Origin: SIG78 sp045635745
GTDB taxonomy: Bacteria; Verrucomicrobiota; Lentisphaeria; Victivallales; Victivallaceae
Direction of reading: 5' to 3'
DNA: 64,000 bases
Assembly: GCA_045635745.1 (NCBI GenBank)
Contig: JAZTWG010000061.1
Coordinates: 23,273-87,272 of the forward strand
Both the position numbers and the translations under genes were made by a program. The notes beneath the pieces were generated by a model, which was given only the letters and a program-made list of their open reading frames with translations, had not been told where the DNA came from and did not search any database. Numbering within the stretch: the stretch's first letter is position 1; every line of letters begins with the position of its first letter. Of the stretch, positions 34,916-42,915 are shown piece by piece.

Positions 34916-36009
34916 GCAAAAATTCTATGAAAATCGGTGTGATCGGCTGCGGCATGATCTCCGACTGGTATTTCAAGGCCGCCAAACGCTTCAAGCAAAT
35001 GGATATAATCTGCTGCGGCGATTTGCGCGAAGAATCCGCCGTAAAACAGGGTGCCGAATACAATATCCCCGTTAAAAACGTGGAAGATATTTACACCGAT
35101 CCCGAGGTGGAACTGATCTTGAATCTGACACCCCAGCAGGCGCATTATGCAGTCAGCAAGCGCGCTTTGGAGTGCGGCAAACACGTTTACAGCGAAAAGC
35201 CCCTCTGCGGCACGATGGAAGAAGCCCGTGAACTCATGGCGCTGGCCCGGAGCAAAGGCTTGCAGATCGCAGCGGCACCGGATACTTTTCTCGGCGGCGG
35301 CCCGCAGACTGTCCGCAAGATCATCGACGACGGCTGGGTGGGCAAAGTTTTTGCCGGTACGGCCATGTTCACCAGCCGCGGTCCGGAAAGCTGGCCCCAT
35401 GCGGCGGCGTTTTACAAAAAAGGCGCCGGTCCGATGCTGGATTATGCACCCTACTTCATAACCCAGCTGGTCAACGTGCTGGGGCCAGCGGTGGCGGTTA
35501 CGGCATCGGTCACCAAAGGCACGGAAACACGTGTCGGCGGGCCGGAAACGGTGCCCCACATTTTCCCGGTGGAAGTGCCGACTTTCCAGAGCGGCATCAT
35601 TGAATTTGCCAGCGGGGCCCAGATCACGGTTATCGCCAGCTACGATGTGTGGCGCGGCACGCACCCGTACATTGAACTCTACGGCACCAAAGGCTCGATC
35701 AACATGCACAACCCCAACTTTTTCGGCGGATTTATCAAAGTTTTCCGTCCGGGGTACGAAACGTGGCAGGAAGTGCCCAGCGCTTTTGATTACAACACCG
35801 ATGCCCGCAGTATCGGCGTTGCGGATATGATCGAAGGGATCATCTCCGGTCGCAAGACCCGGGTCAGCGGAGAGCTTTCCATGCATGTATTGGAAATCAT
35901 GCTTTCCTTTGAAAAATCCAGCCGGGAAGGCCGCAAGATCATGCTCGAAACCACCTGCGAACAACCCATACCCATGCAGCAAGTCAGCGAAGACGGTCTG
36001 TTTGAGTAA
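34912..36009 (+). CDS. Gfo/Idh/MocA-family NAD(P)-dependent oxidoreductase
   Basis: 365 residues with an N-terminal Rossmann fold (GVIGCGMIS, 9-17) and the catalytic-lysine motif EKPL (95-98), then the C-terminal alpha/beta domain with YGTKGSINMHNP. Family members oxidise sugars or inositols at a secondary alcohol or act as sugar epimerases. The ATG overlaps the preceding stop by 4 bp, so translation is coupled. Together with the DegT aminotransferase (keto group to amine), the set looks like a pathway for amino-sugar or aminocyclitol turnover. Confidence 0.9.
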   Translation: MSKNSMKIGVIGCGMISDWYFKAAKRFKQMDIICCGDLREESAVKQGAEYNIPVKNVEDIYTDPEVELILNLTPQQAHYAVSKRALECGKHVYSEKPLCGTMEEARELMALARSKGLQIAAAPDTFLGGGPQTVRKIIDDGWVGKVFAGTAMFTSRGPESWPHAAAFYKKGAGPMLDYAPYFITQLVNVLGPAVAVTASVTKGTETRVGGPETVPHIFPVEVPTFQSGIIEFASGAQITVIASYDVWRGTHPYIELYGTKGSINMHNPNFFGGFIKVFRPGYETWQEVPSAFDYNTDARSIGVADMIEGIISGRKTRVSGELSMHVLEIMLSFEKSSREGRKIMLETTCEQPIPMQQVSEDGLFE

Positions 36010-36050
36010 GTATTTTGTGAAGCAAAAGGGGTGTGTTGCAAAACTGTTTT

Positions 36051-36091
36051 GTGGGGAAAAAACCTTTTTGAAAAAAGGTTCTTTTCCCCAC
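36051..36091 (+). terminator. Hairpin after the DegT/ceramidase-like/oxidoreductase operon
   Basis: Perfect outer arms GTGGGGAAAA (36051-36060) and TTTTCCCCAC (36082-36091) around an inner AACCTTTT-TG-AAAAAAGGTT stem. It begins 42 bp after the stop codon. The rest of the 342-bp gap to the next gene is AT-rich with no gene seen. Confidence 0.7.
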
Positions 36092-36280
36092 CTTGTCCCG
36101 CCATAGCATCGCGCGACGGCGGAACCCCATTTTCCAAAAACTTTCGCAGGGATTGCTTTTATTATTTTAATAAAAGCAATCCCAACTTGTTTATTATAAG
36201 TAAATTGCAATATTTTTTCTGTAAAAATTCACGCTGTTGCAAGAAAAAAACTAAAATATTCTGCTGCAGTTTGACAAAAT

Positions 36281-36323
36281 AAAAAAAAGGATGCTGCAAA
36301 CTTTTTTAAGGTTTTGCAACAGC
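36281..36323 (-). terminator. GTTGCAAAAC-family terminator of the MotA/ExbB-like operon
   Basis: On the minus strand, GGCTGTTGCAAAAC pairs imperfectly with GTTTGCAGC and is followed by CCTTTTTTTT. It lies 29 bp after the last gene of the minus-strand operon. Related hairpins end two other minus-strand operons at 40661-40702 and 59065-59104. Confidence 0.6.
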
Positions 36324-36351
36324 CTCTGTTTCCTGAAACCGGCATTCAGCT

Positions 36352-36834
36352 TCAGCGCGCAGCGGGGGTGAATTCCGGGTAGTTGGCTTCGCAGCTTATA
36401 TTGGCAAAAAAGTTGACTTTCACCTTGTAATCAAGCTGTTGTTCCGGTTGAGTGAGTGTGCCGGGGATCACGGCCCGGCCGCTGACGGTGGCGGTGCGGA
36501 CATCATGCAGAGTTATCTGCATATCGGCAGCGATCAGACTTTTTTCCGGCAGCACGGCTTTCAGCATTACTGCGGCGCATTGCTTCAAATCGGCGGCTAA
36601 TGAGCCGGTATCGGCGACTGGTTGAAACTCTGTATCGCTCCACGAGCTGTAACAGGAGAGAGCCGGAGCCGGATTTTCCGGCAGCTCCGGCAGCAGCATA
36701 CTTTCCTTTTCCGCAATCCGGTTCATTGTAATTTGCCGGCTTGCCGGTGCTTGGATCCAAATAAAACAGATTCCTGCCAACACTACTGTTACGGCAAAAA
36801 CAGCGATAAGAAAAATTTTACCTTGCAACTTCAT
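36352..36834 (-). CDS. Hypothetical membrane-anchored protein in MotA/ExbB-like operon
   Basis: 160 residues, not recognised. It has one N-terminal hydrophobic segment (about 6-27) that could be a membrane anchor or uncleaved signal, then a Pro-rich linker and a small soluble domain (about 60-160) predicted mostly as beta strands with two Cys residues (C61 near LSCYSSW and C86 near LKQCAAV). It overlaps the preceding gene by 17 bp, so it belongs to the same unit. It is the last gene, perhaps a periplasmic partner of the ion-channel complex. Confidence 0.6.
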   Translation of the reverse strand: MKLQGKIFLIAVFAVTVVLAGICFIWIQAPASRQITMNRIAEKESMLLPELPENPAPALSCYSSWSDTEFQPVADTGSLAADLKQCAAVMLKAVLPEKSLIAADMQITLHDVRTATVSGRAVIPGTLTQPEQQLDYKVKVNFFANISCEANYPEFTPAAR

Positions 36835-37714
36835 AACTGCTCCGTTCCGAGGTGCGCCATACGGCTTCTCCGGGTTTGATCGTATGCCATGCGTGGAGCA
36901 TGTTGCTGCGCCTTACTTCCTGCAGTACGGCGGCGGCCTGGGCTATGGCGTTATCTTCCACGGCAAGTTCGATAAAATATTTTTGCGCTTTATCGTCGGG
37001 TAAATTCAGCATATCGAGTTTGAAATCCGCAATATTGAACCCTTTGCCAGGAACAGTATTGACCCGGTAAAACTCTTCTCCGTCCCGCCGGAAAGCACTG
37101 ATGGTCACGCCATCCGGCGGCGTTTTCCGGAAAATATCTTCATCGCACCCCGCGGCATAGACTTTATTGCGGGTAACGATCAGGCGGTAAGGCAAAAGCC
37201 GATCGCTGGTTTTTATGCCGTGCACTGTTATAACTTTTTCTGTCTTCCGGGCAAGTTTCTGCTGCAGGTGCATGGAGGCTTTTTCCAGTTCGGATAGTGT
37301 TTTCTGCGGATCTTGAGCAAATTTTTCCAGCCAGAGCGCCTGATATTCCATTTGCCGGAGCCGGGCGGAAGTGCTCTCGATTTTTTCAGCCAACGAGTTC
37401 ACTTTCAGAACGCCGGCGTGGTAACTGCTGCGCTTGTCCTGCAGATCACCGGAAACAGCAACGGGGCGGTTACGGGGGAGTTTACGGAGTATGTCGCACT
37501 CCAGTTGAACCGTTTGCAGCTCGTTATCAAGCAGAACATTATCCAGCCTGGCCTGTTCAATAAGCTGCAGCGGCACCTGATCGGCATCCGGCTGCTGCCG
37601 GACAATGGAAACCCCGCCCACCAGCAGAGCAGCAAACAGCACTGCTCCGAAAACGTTGCACATGGCATCGAGCAGCAGTTCCATGCTGTCGGGATTTTTA
37701 AAATATTTTCTCAC
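36818..37714 (-). CDS. ExbD/MotB-like single-pass coiled-coil protein B
   Basis: 298 residues, no named family recognised. The N-terminus MRKYFKNPDSMELLLDAMCN runs into a membrane helix (about 20-38), with Asp16 just before it, where ExbD, TolR and MotB carry their ion-binding Asp. A coiled coil rich in Q, E, L and R follows (about 50-165), then a soluble domain (165-298). Start and end overlap both neighbours (4 bp and 17 bp). It is most likely the second non-channel subunit of the motor encoded by the operon; protein A is the other. Confidence 0.65.
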   Translation of the reverse strand: MRKYFKNPDSMELLLDAMCNVFGAVLFAALLVGGVSIVRQQPDADQVPLQLIEQARLDNVLLDNELQTVQLECDILRKLPRNRPVAVSGDLQDKRSSYHAGVLKVNSLAEKIESTSARLRQMEYQALWLEKFAQDPQKTLSELEKASMHLQQKLARKTEKVITVHGIKTSDRLLPYRLIVTRNKVYAAGCDEDIFRKTPPDGVTISAFRRDGEEFYRVNTVPGKGFNIADFKLDMLNLPDDKAQKYFIELAVEDNAIAQAAAVLQEVRRSNMLHAWHTIKPGEAVWRTSERSSYEVAR

Positions 37715-38502
37715 AGCCGGAGCCCTCCCGATGTTTCCGAAGCCAGCGGCTCGGATATGATCTCCAGCTCGGGAAATTGCGTTTTGAGCGCCTTCTGCAG
37801 CGCCCGGGCAAAAGTTCCCGCCGAAGGTCTCACACCGATTATCAGCCGGCTTGCTGCCGGATCGTGTCGGATGAGAATATTTTTGACTTTATCCAGTGCA
37901 TTGTATGCTGCGCCCAGATCCTGCGGAGATCTGTTCTGCCGGAGCACCAGAAAACGGTTGCGGGAGCAATCGAGCAATATATTTTCCTTATTGCCGATAC
38001 CTTGCAGAGAATATTCCAGCTGCCGGTGCTGCCATTCTGCCGATAACCGCCGGTATTTTTCAAGCCGGTCAAGCATTTGAACGGCTTCCGCGGAACGGGG
38101 AGTGGATTTTTGCAGTTTATACAGATCGCTCTGCAGTTTTTCAAGCATTTTCTGCCGTTCTCCGGCAATGTGCTCCATTTTCCGGATGGCGTTCCCGAGT
38201 TGTTCTGCTTCGGCAAGTCGGGCGGCGGCCCGGGCTTGCTGATCGAATTCCCGGCGCAGCTGCTCAAGCTTTTTGCGTTCTGCGGCAAGCTGGGCGCGTT
38301 TGAGCCTGGCCAGCCGGGTCAGAGCCGAATACTCTGCGGCGCTGCCCGCGGCGTGCACTTCTCCGCCCGGAGTTGCCGTGCTTTTGTACAATCCGGTCAG
38401 CAGCACGATCAGCAGCAGCGTTCCGGCGAGTGCCGTTATAATATCCTGAAACGCCAGAAACGACACCGGCACCTGACGCCGTCTGGCGGGGCGGTATCTC
38501 AT
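37711..38502 (-). CDS. ExbD/MotB-like single-pass coiled-coil protein A
   Basis: 263 residues. An Arg-rich start is followed by VPVSFLAFQDIITALAGTLLLIVLL: Asp20 at the head of the only membrane helix, closely matching the layout of MotB (ADFMTAMMAFF). A coiled coil (about 55-150) and a C-terminal alpha/beta domain follow (NKENILLDCSRNRFLVL..., about 165-263). No OmpA peptidoglycan-binding signature was recognised, which sets it apart from MotB and ZorB. It overlaps the channel gene and protein B by 4 bp on each side. Confidence 0.65.
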   Translation of the reverse strand: MRYRPARRRQVPVSFLAFQDIITALAGTLLLIVLLTGLYKSTATPGGEVHAAGSAAEYSALTRLARLKRAQLAAERKKLEQLRREFDQQARAAARLAEAEQLGNAIRKMEHIAGERQKMLEKLQSDLYKLQKSTPRSAEAVQMLDRLEKYRRLSAEWQHRQLEYSLQGIGNKENILLDCSRNRFLVLRQNRSPQDLGAAYNALDKVKNILIRHDPAASRLIIGVRPSAGTFARALQKALKTQFPELEIISEPLASETSGGLRL

Positions 38503-39329
38503 GAGCCGGCAGTTTCGCAGTCTGGATCGCTGTTTTCAGATGTATCGTTCAGCAGCAGCTTGAGCTGCTGCAGAAAAAGTTCTTCTGCATGCCGGATAAA
38601 TGAGCTTAAAAGCTGCAATATCAATGCCAGCGAAAGCGCTGTAAGCGTAGTTTCAAACGCCGTAGCCAGACCGCCGGTAACTTGCGGCAGTACGGCTTGA
38701 AAACCGCTGCCGCCATTGGCCGAAGCCAGTTCACCGAAGTTGCCCACCGCTTTGGCCAGCCCCAGCACCGTCCCGATAAACCCCAGCACGGGGATCGCCC
38801 AGATAAAGGCGCTTATGTTGATAAAACTGCTGTCGGAAGCTTTTTCAAGATCTCCGATAAAACTGTCGATCAGCAGCGCTTTTTCGGAGTCGGCAAGGTT
38901 CTTTGCTTCCATTGCTTGAGATTGCATGAGTATTTTTGCGGCAGCGAACTCGTTTTTATCAACCACATTCTGCCCGACAAACTCCACTCTTTCCGCCACC
39001 GTCGGCAGCGCCATCAGCGCCTTGAAGAGCTTTTGCTGCACCCGGATTTTGCTGCGTTTCATTACGATCATTGAAAAACACCACATGGCGCAGAAAACGG
39101 TCAAAGCCGGTATAAGCGTGCGGTTGCCCGCGCCGCCGGGAAAAAACATTTCAATAAAAACCGTATTGCTCCAAATCAGCCGCAGCAGGCTCAGGATACC
39201 GTAAAAAACTGCCGTCAGGATCACACCGGGTATAAAACTGGCAAATTTTCCGGCAGCGGTCATACCTGCCGAAGCTATACCGAAACGTTCTTCGCAATCC
39301 AGTCGGGTGAAGTCAAATTTTTTATTCAT
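38499..39329 (-). CDS. MotA/TolQ/ExbB-family ion-channel protein
   Basis: 276 residues with four membrane segments (about 30-50, 72-90, 172-195 and 218-242). A cytoplasmic region lies between the second and third. The paired signature helices FIWAIPVLGFIGTVLGLAKAVGNF and GLATAFETTLTALSLALIL carry the small and Thr residues that line the channel in ExbB/TolQ/MotA. It is the first gene of a four-gene unit, 39 bp after the EamA transporter; AAGGAT precedes the ATG. No TonB, Tol, flagellar or Zorya helicase/nuclease gene is nearby, so the output of the motor is unknown. Confidence 0.82.
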   Translation of the reverse strand: MNKKFDFTRLDCEERFGIASAGMTAAGKFASFIPGVILTAVFYGILSLLRLIWSNTVFIEMFFPGGAGNRTLIPALTVFCAMWCFSMIVMKRSKIRVQQKLFKALMALPTVAERVEFVGQNVVDKNEFAAAKILMQSQAMEAKNLADSEKALLIDSFIGDLEKASDSSFINISAFIWAIPVLGFIGTVLGLAKAVGNFGELASANGGSGFQAVLPQVTGGLATAFETTLTALSLALILQLLSSFIRHAEELFLQQLKLLLNDTSENSDPDCETAGS

Positions 39330-39368
39330 GATAGATCCTTACTGTTGTGCGGAATACTCCTGAATGGT

Positions 39369-40238
39369 TCAACTGTTTTCTTTTGAGGGCAGCTGCACCA
39401 GCAGTACAGCGCCGAAAATCAAAGCGCAGCCGATCAGATTCTGCAGCGAATAGTGTTCGTTCAAAAGCAGCCATCCCCAGATCACCGCAAATACCGATGC
39501 CGTACTCAAAACGATCGAAGCCGTTGCCGGGTGCACATATTTCTGTGCCGCCACTTGTACCGTACAGGCAAAACCGATAGCCACCAGACCGCAATACAGC
39601 AACGGTCTGGCAGTGGCAACAATTCCGTTCCAGGAACAGTTTTCGCCGGCGATCAGAGCCGCTGCACCACTGATGACCGCCACCGTAAAGAACTGCACCG
39701 CCGCCAGCGGCAGCGCATCGGCCTGCGGAGCAAATTTGGCAATGGCAATAAACTGAAATGCAAAAAACAATGCACAGATGATCATCAAGAGATCGCCCAG
39801 ATTGCCGATATTACCCAGCGTGCCGTCCGAACAGAGCAAGTATGCTCCGCCCACCGAAATCAGCGATGCCGTCCAGATCTGCCACGAACTTTTTTTCTTG
39901 ATAAAAACGCCGATAAGCGGTATCATTATCACATAAAGCGCAGTGAGAAAACCCGCCTTGCCCGCCGTGGTATAGAGCAGACCGAACTGCTGGAGTATTT
40001 CGCCCCCCGCAAGACATACGCCGCAGGCCATGCCGCCGATAATGAGTTTTTTATCCGCTTTCTGGCGCAGATAAAATATCGCCGGCAGCAGCATGATACT
40101 GCCGATAAGATAACGCCAGAAAACAAAAAACAGCGGTTTCATCGTATTCATCGCATCGGCCTGCGCCGAGTAAGACAATCCCCAGATCGCAGCAGTAAGA
40201 ATCAGCGCAGCAGTAGCCAGCAAAGCAGATTTTTTCAT
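39369..40238 (-). CDS. EamA/DMT-family transporter
   Basis: 289 residues with ten predicted membrane helices arranged as two EamA repeats. The first opens with AAIWGLSYSAQADAM and the second ends with ASVFAVIWGWLLLNEHYSLQNLIGCALIFGAVLL, the usual hallmark. Members export amino acids, nucleobases or sugars; the substrate is unknown. AGGAGG lies before the ATG. It is followed by the MotA/ExbB-like operon on the same strand and preceded by the tRNA. Confidence 0.88.
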   Translation of the reverse strand: MKKSALLATAALILTAAIWGLSYSAQADAMNTMKPLFFVFWRYLIGSIMLLPAIFYLRQKADKKLIIGGMACGVCLAGGEILQQFGLLYTTAGKAGFLTALYVIMIPLIGVFIKKKSSWQIWTASLISVGGAYLLCSDGTLGNIGNLGDLLMIICALFFAFQFIAIAKFAPQADALPLAAVQFFTVAVISGAAALIAGENCSWNGIVATARPLLYCGLVAIGFACTVQVAAQKYVHPATASIVLSTASVFAVIWGWLLLNEHYSLQNLIGCALIFGAVLLVQLPSKENS

Positions 40239-40435
40239 ACATCCTCCTGTTAGTTAAAAGTTTCATCAGATAATATACAGCGATAAAAATTTTTTTTCAA
40301 AAATCAAAACAATTTTTACAGCAATATTTAATTCAGCAGCAATATGCAAATACCGGTGCATCATTCCAGCCGGGCGATCAATCCGGTTTTGCTGTCAGTT
40401 ATCGCCGCTGAACATTTTTTCAGAAATCAGAACAT

Positions 40436-40460
40436 AAAAAAAGCCTGTCATAAGACAGGC
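40436..40460 (-). terminator. Terminator of the tRNA gene
   Basis: On the minus strand GCCTGTC-TTAT-GACAGGC is followed by seven Ts, 11 bp after the tRNA 3' end. Confidence 0.8.
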
Positions 40461-40471
40461 AGAAAATCAAT

Positions 40472-40547
40472 TGGTAGCGGGTGCCGGGATCGAACCAGCG
40501 ACAGGCGGATTATGATTCCGCTGCTCTACCGACTGAGCTAACCCGCC
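40472..40547 (-). tRNA. tRNA with CAU anticodon, probably elongator tRNA-Met
   Basis: A full 76-nt cloverleaf is readable on the minus strand. The acceptor is GGCGGGT/ACCCGCT, the D stem GCTC/GAGC, the anticodon stem GCGGA/TCCGC with loop ATCATAA, the T arm GCTGG-TTCGATC-CCGGC, and the 3' CCA is encoded. The CAU anticodon allows elongator Met or lysidine-modified Ile2; the acceptor and the absence of initiator features favour elongator Met. Confidence 0.93.
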
Positions 40548-40660
40548 GCAACCATATCCTTTAATATAGCGTATATTTTATTTTTTGCAAATATTAAATC
40601 AAAAAACCATGTAAAATATTTTTTATCGCAAAAAATCCATATACGGTTTTTCTGGCGGCA

Positions 40661-40702
40661 AAAAAAAAGGGCTGCTGTAAAACTTTCAGGGTTCTGCAGC
40701 AC
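40661..40702 (-). terminator. GTTGCAAAAC-family terminator of the iorAB operon
   Basis: On the minus strand GTGCTGCAGAAC pairs with GTTTTACAGCAGC, then CCCTTTTTTTT follows. It lies about 120 bp after iorB. The 270-bp gap between the tRNA and iorB holds nothing else recognised. Confidence 0.65.
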
Positions 40703-40820
40703 TTGCAATTCACCTTCCAAGCACTATTTTCAAGCTTGAATAATCCGTACACTGCGGGGCTGTCGGTAAACAATATCGAGCGTTTCGCAGCAGCCCCGGC
40801 AGTGTTTTCCCACCGGAAAA

Positions 40821-41294
40821 TTATTTGCCGCGGCCCAGAGCAAATGCATCCAGATTTACGGCGTGGTGTTTTTCCGGCAAAAACTTTTTCAGCGCATCGA
40901 TCCAGCAGTTTTCCGGGATCTCCGGCAAACTGGCACTCAACACCCCCAGCATGGCGATATTGATCGTTTTGGGATTTTCCAGCTTGCCTGCATCCACATC
41001 GGCCAGCGTAATAAGCGTGCCGTCGGCCTTGAGTTTGGGCTTGTTCACGTCGATCTGGGTATCTTCCAGAACCAGCAGAAAATCGCTTTCTCCGGCGGGG
41101 ATCATGGGGCTGGCCACGTCGGAACCGAATCTTACTTCGCTGGAAACCGATCCGCCGCGCTGGCTCATACCATGTACTTCACTCTTTTTGACATCAAATC
41201 CGGCGGAAAATACTGCTTCGGCAACAATGTCGGAGGCTTTCAGCACACCCTGACCGCCGAGACCGGCTACAATAATATTGACTGTCTTGCTCAT
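40821..41294 (-). CDS. iorB: Indolepyruvate ferredoxin oxidoreductase beta subunit
   Basis: 157-residue gamma-domain subunit of a 2-oxoacid:ferredoxin oxidoreductase. The GLGGQGVLKASDIVAEA start and KKSEVHGMSQRGGSVSSEVRFG segment are typical of IorB. With IorA it converts aryl pyruvates (indolepyruvate, phenylpyruvate) and CoA to aryl-acyl-CoA and CO2, reducing ferredoxin, an anaerobic amino-acid fermentation step. It starts 3 bp after iorA, so it is translationally linked. Its length is shorter than the roughly 190 residues often seen, but the core looks complete. Confidence 0.9.
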   Translation of the reverse strand: MSKTVNIIVAGLGGQGVLKASDIVAEAVFSAGFDVKKSEVHGMSQRGGSVSSEVRFGSDVASPMIPAGESDFLLVLEDTQIDVNKPKLKADGTLITLADVDAGKLENPKTINIAMLGVLSASLPEIPENCWIDALKKFLPEKHHAVNLDAFALGRGK

Positions 41295-41297
41295 AGA

Positions 41298-42899
41298 TTA
41301 TTTCTCCGCAGCTTTGTTGGTTTCTTCATAACTCTTGGCCTTGACCGCGCCCAGAATACAGGGGCGGCGGGCAATGATGACCGTAGTTTCGTTGCCGGCA
41401 AGACGTTTTGCCAGAACTTCGCGCAATTTCTCCTGTTCGGTCAGCGGGTCGATAATATCCACATTATCAACGCCCATGGCGCGAACGGTATCTTCAATGA
41501 CCAGACGCTTTTCAGCGGGAGTATGGTCAAGTTTTCTGCCGGTGCCGGGGTGTTCCTGCAAACCGGTCATGGCGGTGATGCTGTTATCCAGCACCATGAC
41601 AACATGGCCGGTGGCGGGCTTGTTGTAAACCATATCCACAATGCCGTTGATCCCGGTGTGCCAGAAGGTGCTGTCGCCGAGTACGCTTACCACTCTGCGG
41701 GCATCGGCTTCGGGCAGCACGCGGCGCAGCCCCAGACCGGTGGTGATACTGGCACCCATGCAGACGCAGGTATCGACCGCTTCAAAGGGCGGCAGCACAC
41801 CCAGCGTATAGCAGCCGATATCGCCGGTAACAATGCAGTTGAGCGCTTTGAGCGCTTCGTAGCTCTTGCGGTGCGGGCAGCCCACACAGAGCTGCGGCGG
41901 TTTGCCGGGAGCCGGAACCGGTTCTGCCGAAAGATCATTGGCAAGTATGCGGCGCACCCGCTCCACATTGAGTTCGCCGAAGCGGTACATTTCGGCTTTG
42001 CCTTCCACATCCAACCCCATGGCCCGGCAGGCTTCGTAAAGAATGGGGTCGCCTTCTTCCACCACCACGCAGCGCTTGAATTTACCGGCAAAAGCCTTGA
42101 GTTTTTCCGTCGGGAAGGGGTAGCTCAAAGTCAGCTTGAGTATGCTGGCTTCCGGTACGGCTTCGCGGCAGTGGTGATAGCTGATGCCCGAAGTGATGAT
42201 ACCGAGTTCTTCACCGTTGGTGAGCTCTTTGGTGTATTCGCTGCTGCTGTCGCTCAAAGCGGCGATGTCAGCAAGTTTTTTCCGCAGATTTTTGTGGGCG
42301 ATTCTGGCATAAGCCGGAATCATAACATTGCTTTTCACATCTTTGGTGTAAGCTGCCGGAGCAACTTCTGCGGGCTGTTCGCGGCGCGCCACCAGGCTTT
42401 TGCTGTGGCATACACGGGTGGTCAGGCGGTAAAGCACCGGCTGATGGAACTTTTCGGAAAGCTCGAACGCCTTGAACAGAAAATCGTATGCTTCCTGCGA
42501 ATCGGAGGGTTCAAACATCGGCACACCGGCTGCTGCGGCATAACGGCGGTTATCCTGTTCATTCTGGCTGGAAGCCATGCCCGGATCGTCAGCGGTGATG
42601 ATCACCAGACCACCGGGAGTGCCGGAATAGGCAATGGTGAACAGCGGGTCGGCCGCCACGTTCAGACCAACGTGTTTCATGGTCGCCAGCGTGCGTACCT
42701 GACCGAAAGCACCGCCGATGGCATTTTCCAGCGCGGTCTTTTCGTTGGGCGACCACTGGGCTTTACCGCCGAGCTTGGCGAATTCGTCAAGAATTTCAGA
42801 AGAAGGCGTACCGGGGTAACCGGCACCGAATGCAACGCGGGCATCAAAAGCCGCCAATGCGATGGCTTCGTTGCCGCTGAGCAATTGTTTTACTGCCAT
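41298..42899 (-). CDS. iorA: Indolepyruvate ferredoxin oxidoreductase alpha subunit, lacking the usual ferredoxin domain
   Basis: 533 residues from the ATG preceded by AAGGAG (an upstream in-frame start at 42926 is rejected). The pyrimidine-binding domain carries GAGYPGTPSSE and NEKTALENAIGGAFGQVRT. The TPP domain has CVGCPHRKSYE, GDIGCYTLG and MGASITTGLGL. IorA proteins usually end with a [4Fe-4S] ferredoxin domain (CxxCxxC...CP). Here the protein stops soon after VIIARRPCILGAVKAKSYEE, with no such cysteines. Electrons may go through a separate partner. SSS symporter lies 16 bp upstream and iorB 3 bp downstream in one operon. Confidence 0.88.
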   Translation of the reverse strand: MAVKQLLSGNEAIALAAFDARVAFGAGYPGTPSSEILDEFAKLGGKAQWSPNEKTALENAIGGAFGQVRTLATMKHVGLNVAADPLFTIAYSGTPGGLVIITADDPGMASSQNEQDNRRYAAAAGVPMFEPSDSQEAYDFLFKAFELSEKFHQPVLYRLTTRVCHSKSLVARREQPAEVAPAAYTKDVKSNVMIPAYARIAHKNLRKKLADIAALSDSSSEYTKELTNGEELGIITSGISYHHCREAVPEASILKLTLSYPFPTEKLKAFAGKFKRCVVVEEGDPILYEACRAMGLDVEGKAEMYRFGELNVERVRRILANDLSAEPVPAPGKPPQLCVGCPHRKSYEALKALNCIVTGDIGCYTLGVLPPFEAVDTCVCMGASITTGLGLRRVLPEADARRVVSVLGDSTFWHTGINGIVDMVYNKPATGHVVMVLDNSITAMTGLQEHPGTGRKLDHTPAEKRLVIEDTVRAMGVDNVDIIDPLTEQEKLREVLAKRLAGNETTVIIARRPCILGAVKAKSYEETNKAAEK

Positions 42900-42915
42900 A
42901 ATTAAACTCCTTGGA

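Noticed and set aside
36352..39329. Zorya anti-phage system (ZorAB)
   Set aside because: The channel protein is compatible with ZorA, but neither partner shows an OmpA-type domain and no ZorC/D/E genes are adjacent.
40863..42905. Plus-strand ORF of 680 codons over iorAB
   Set aside because: Antisense shadow of two overlapping conserved genes.
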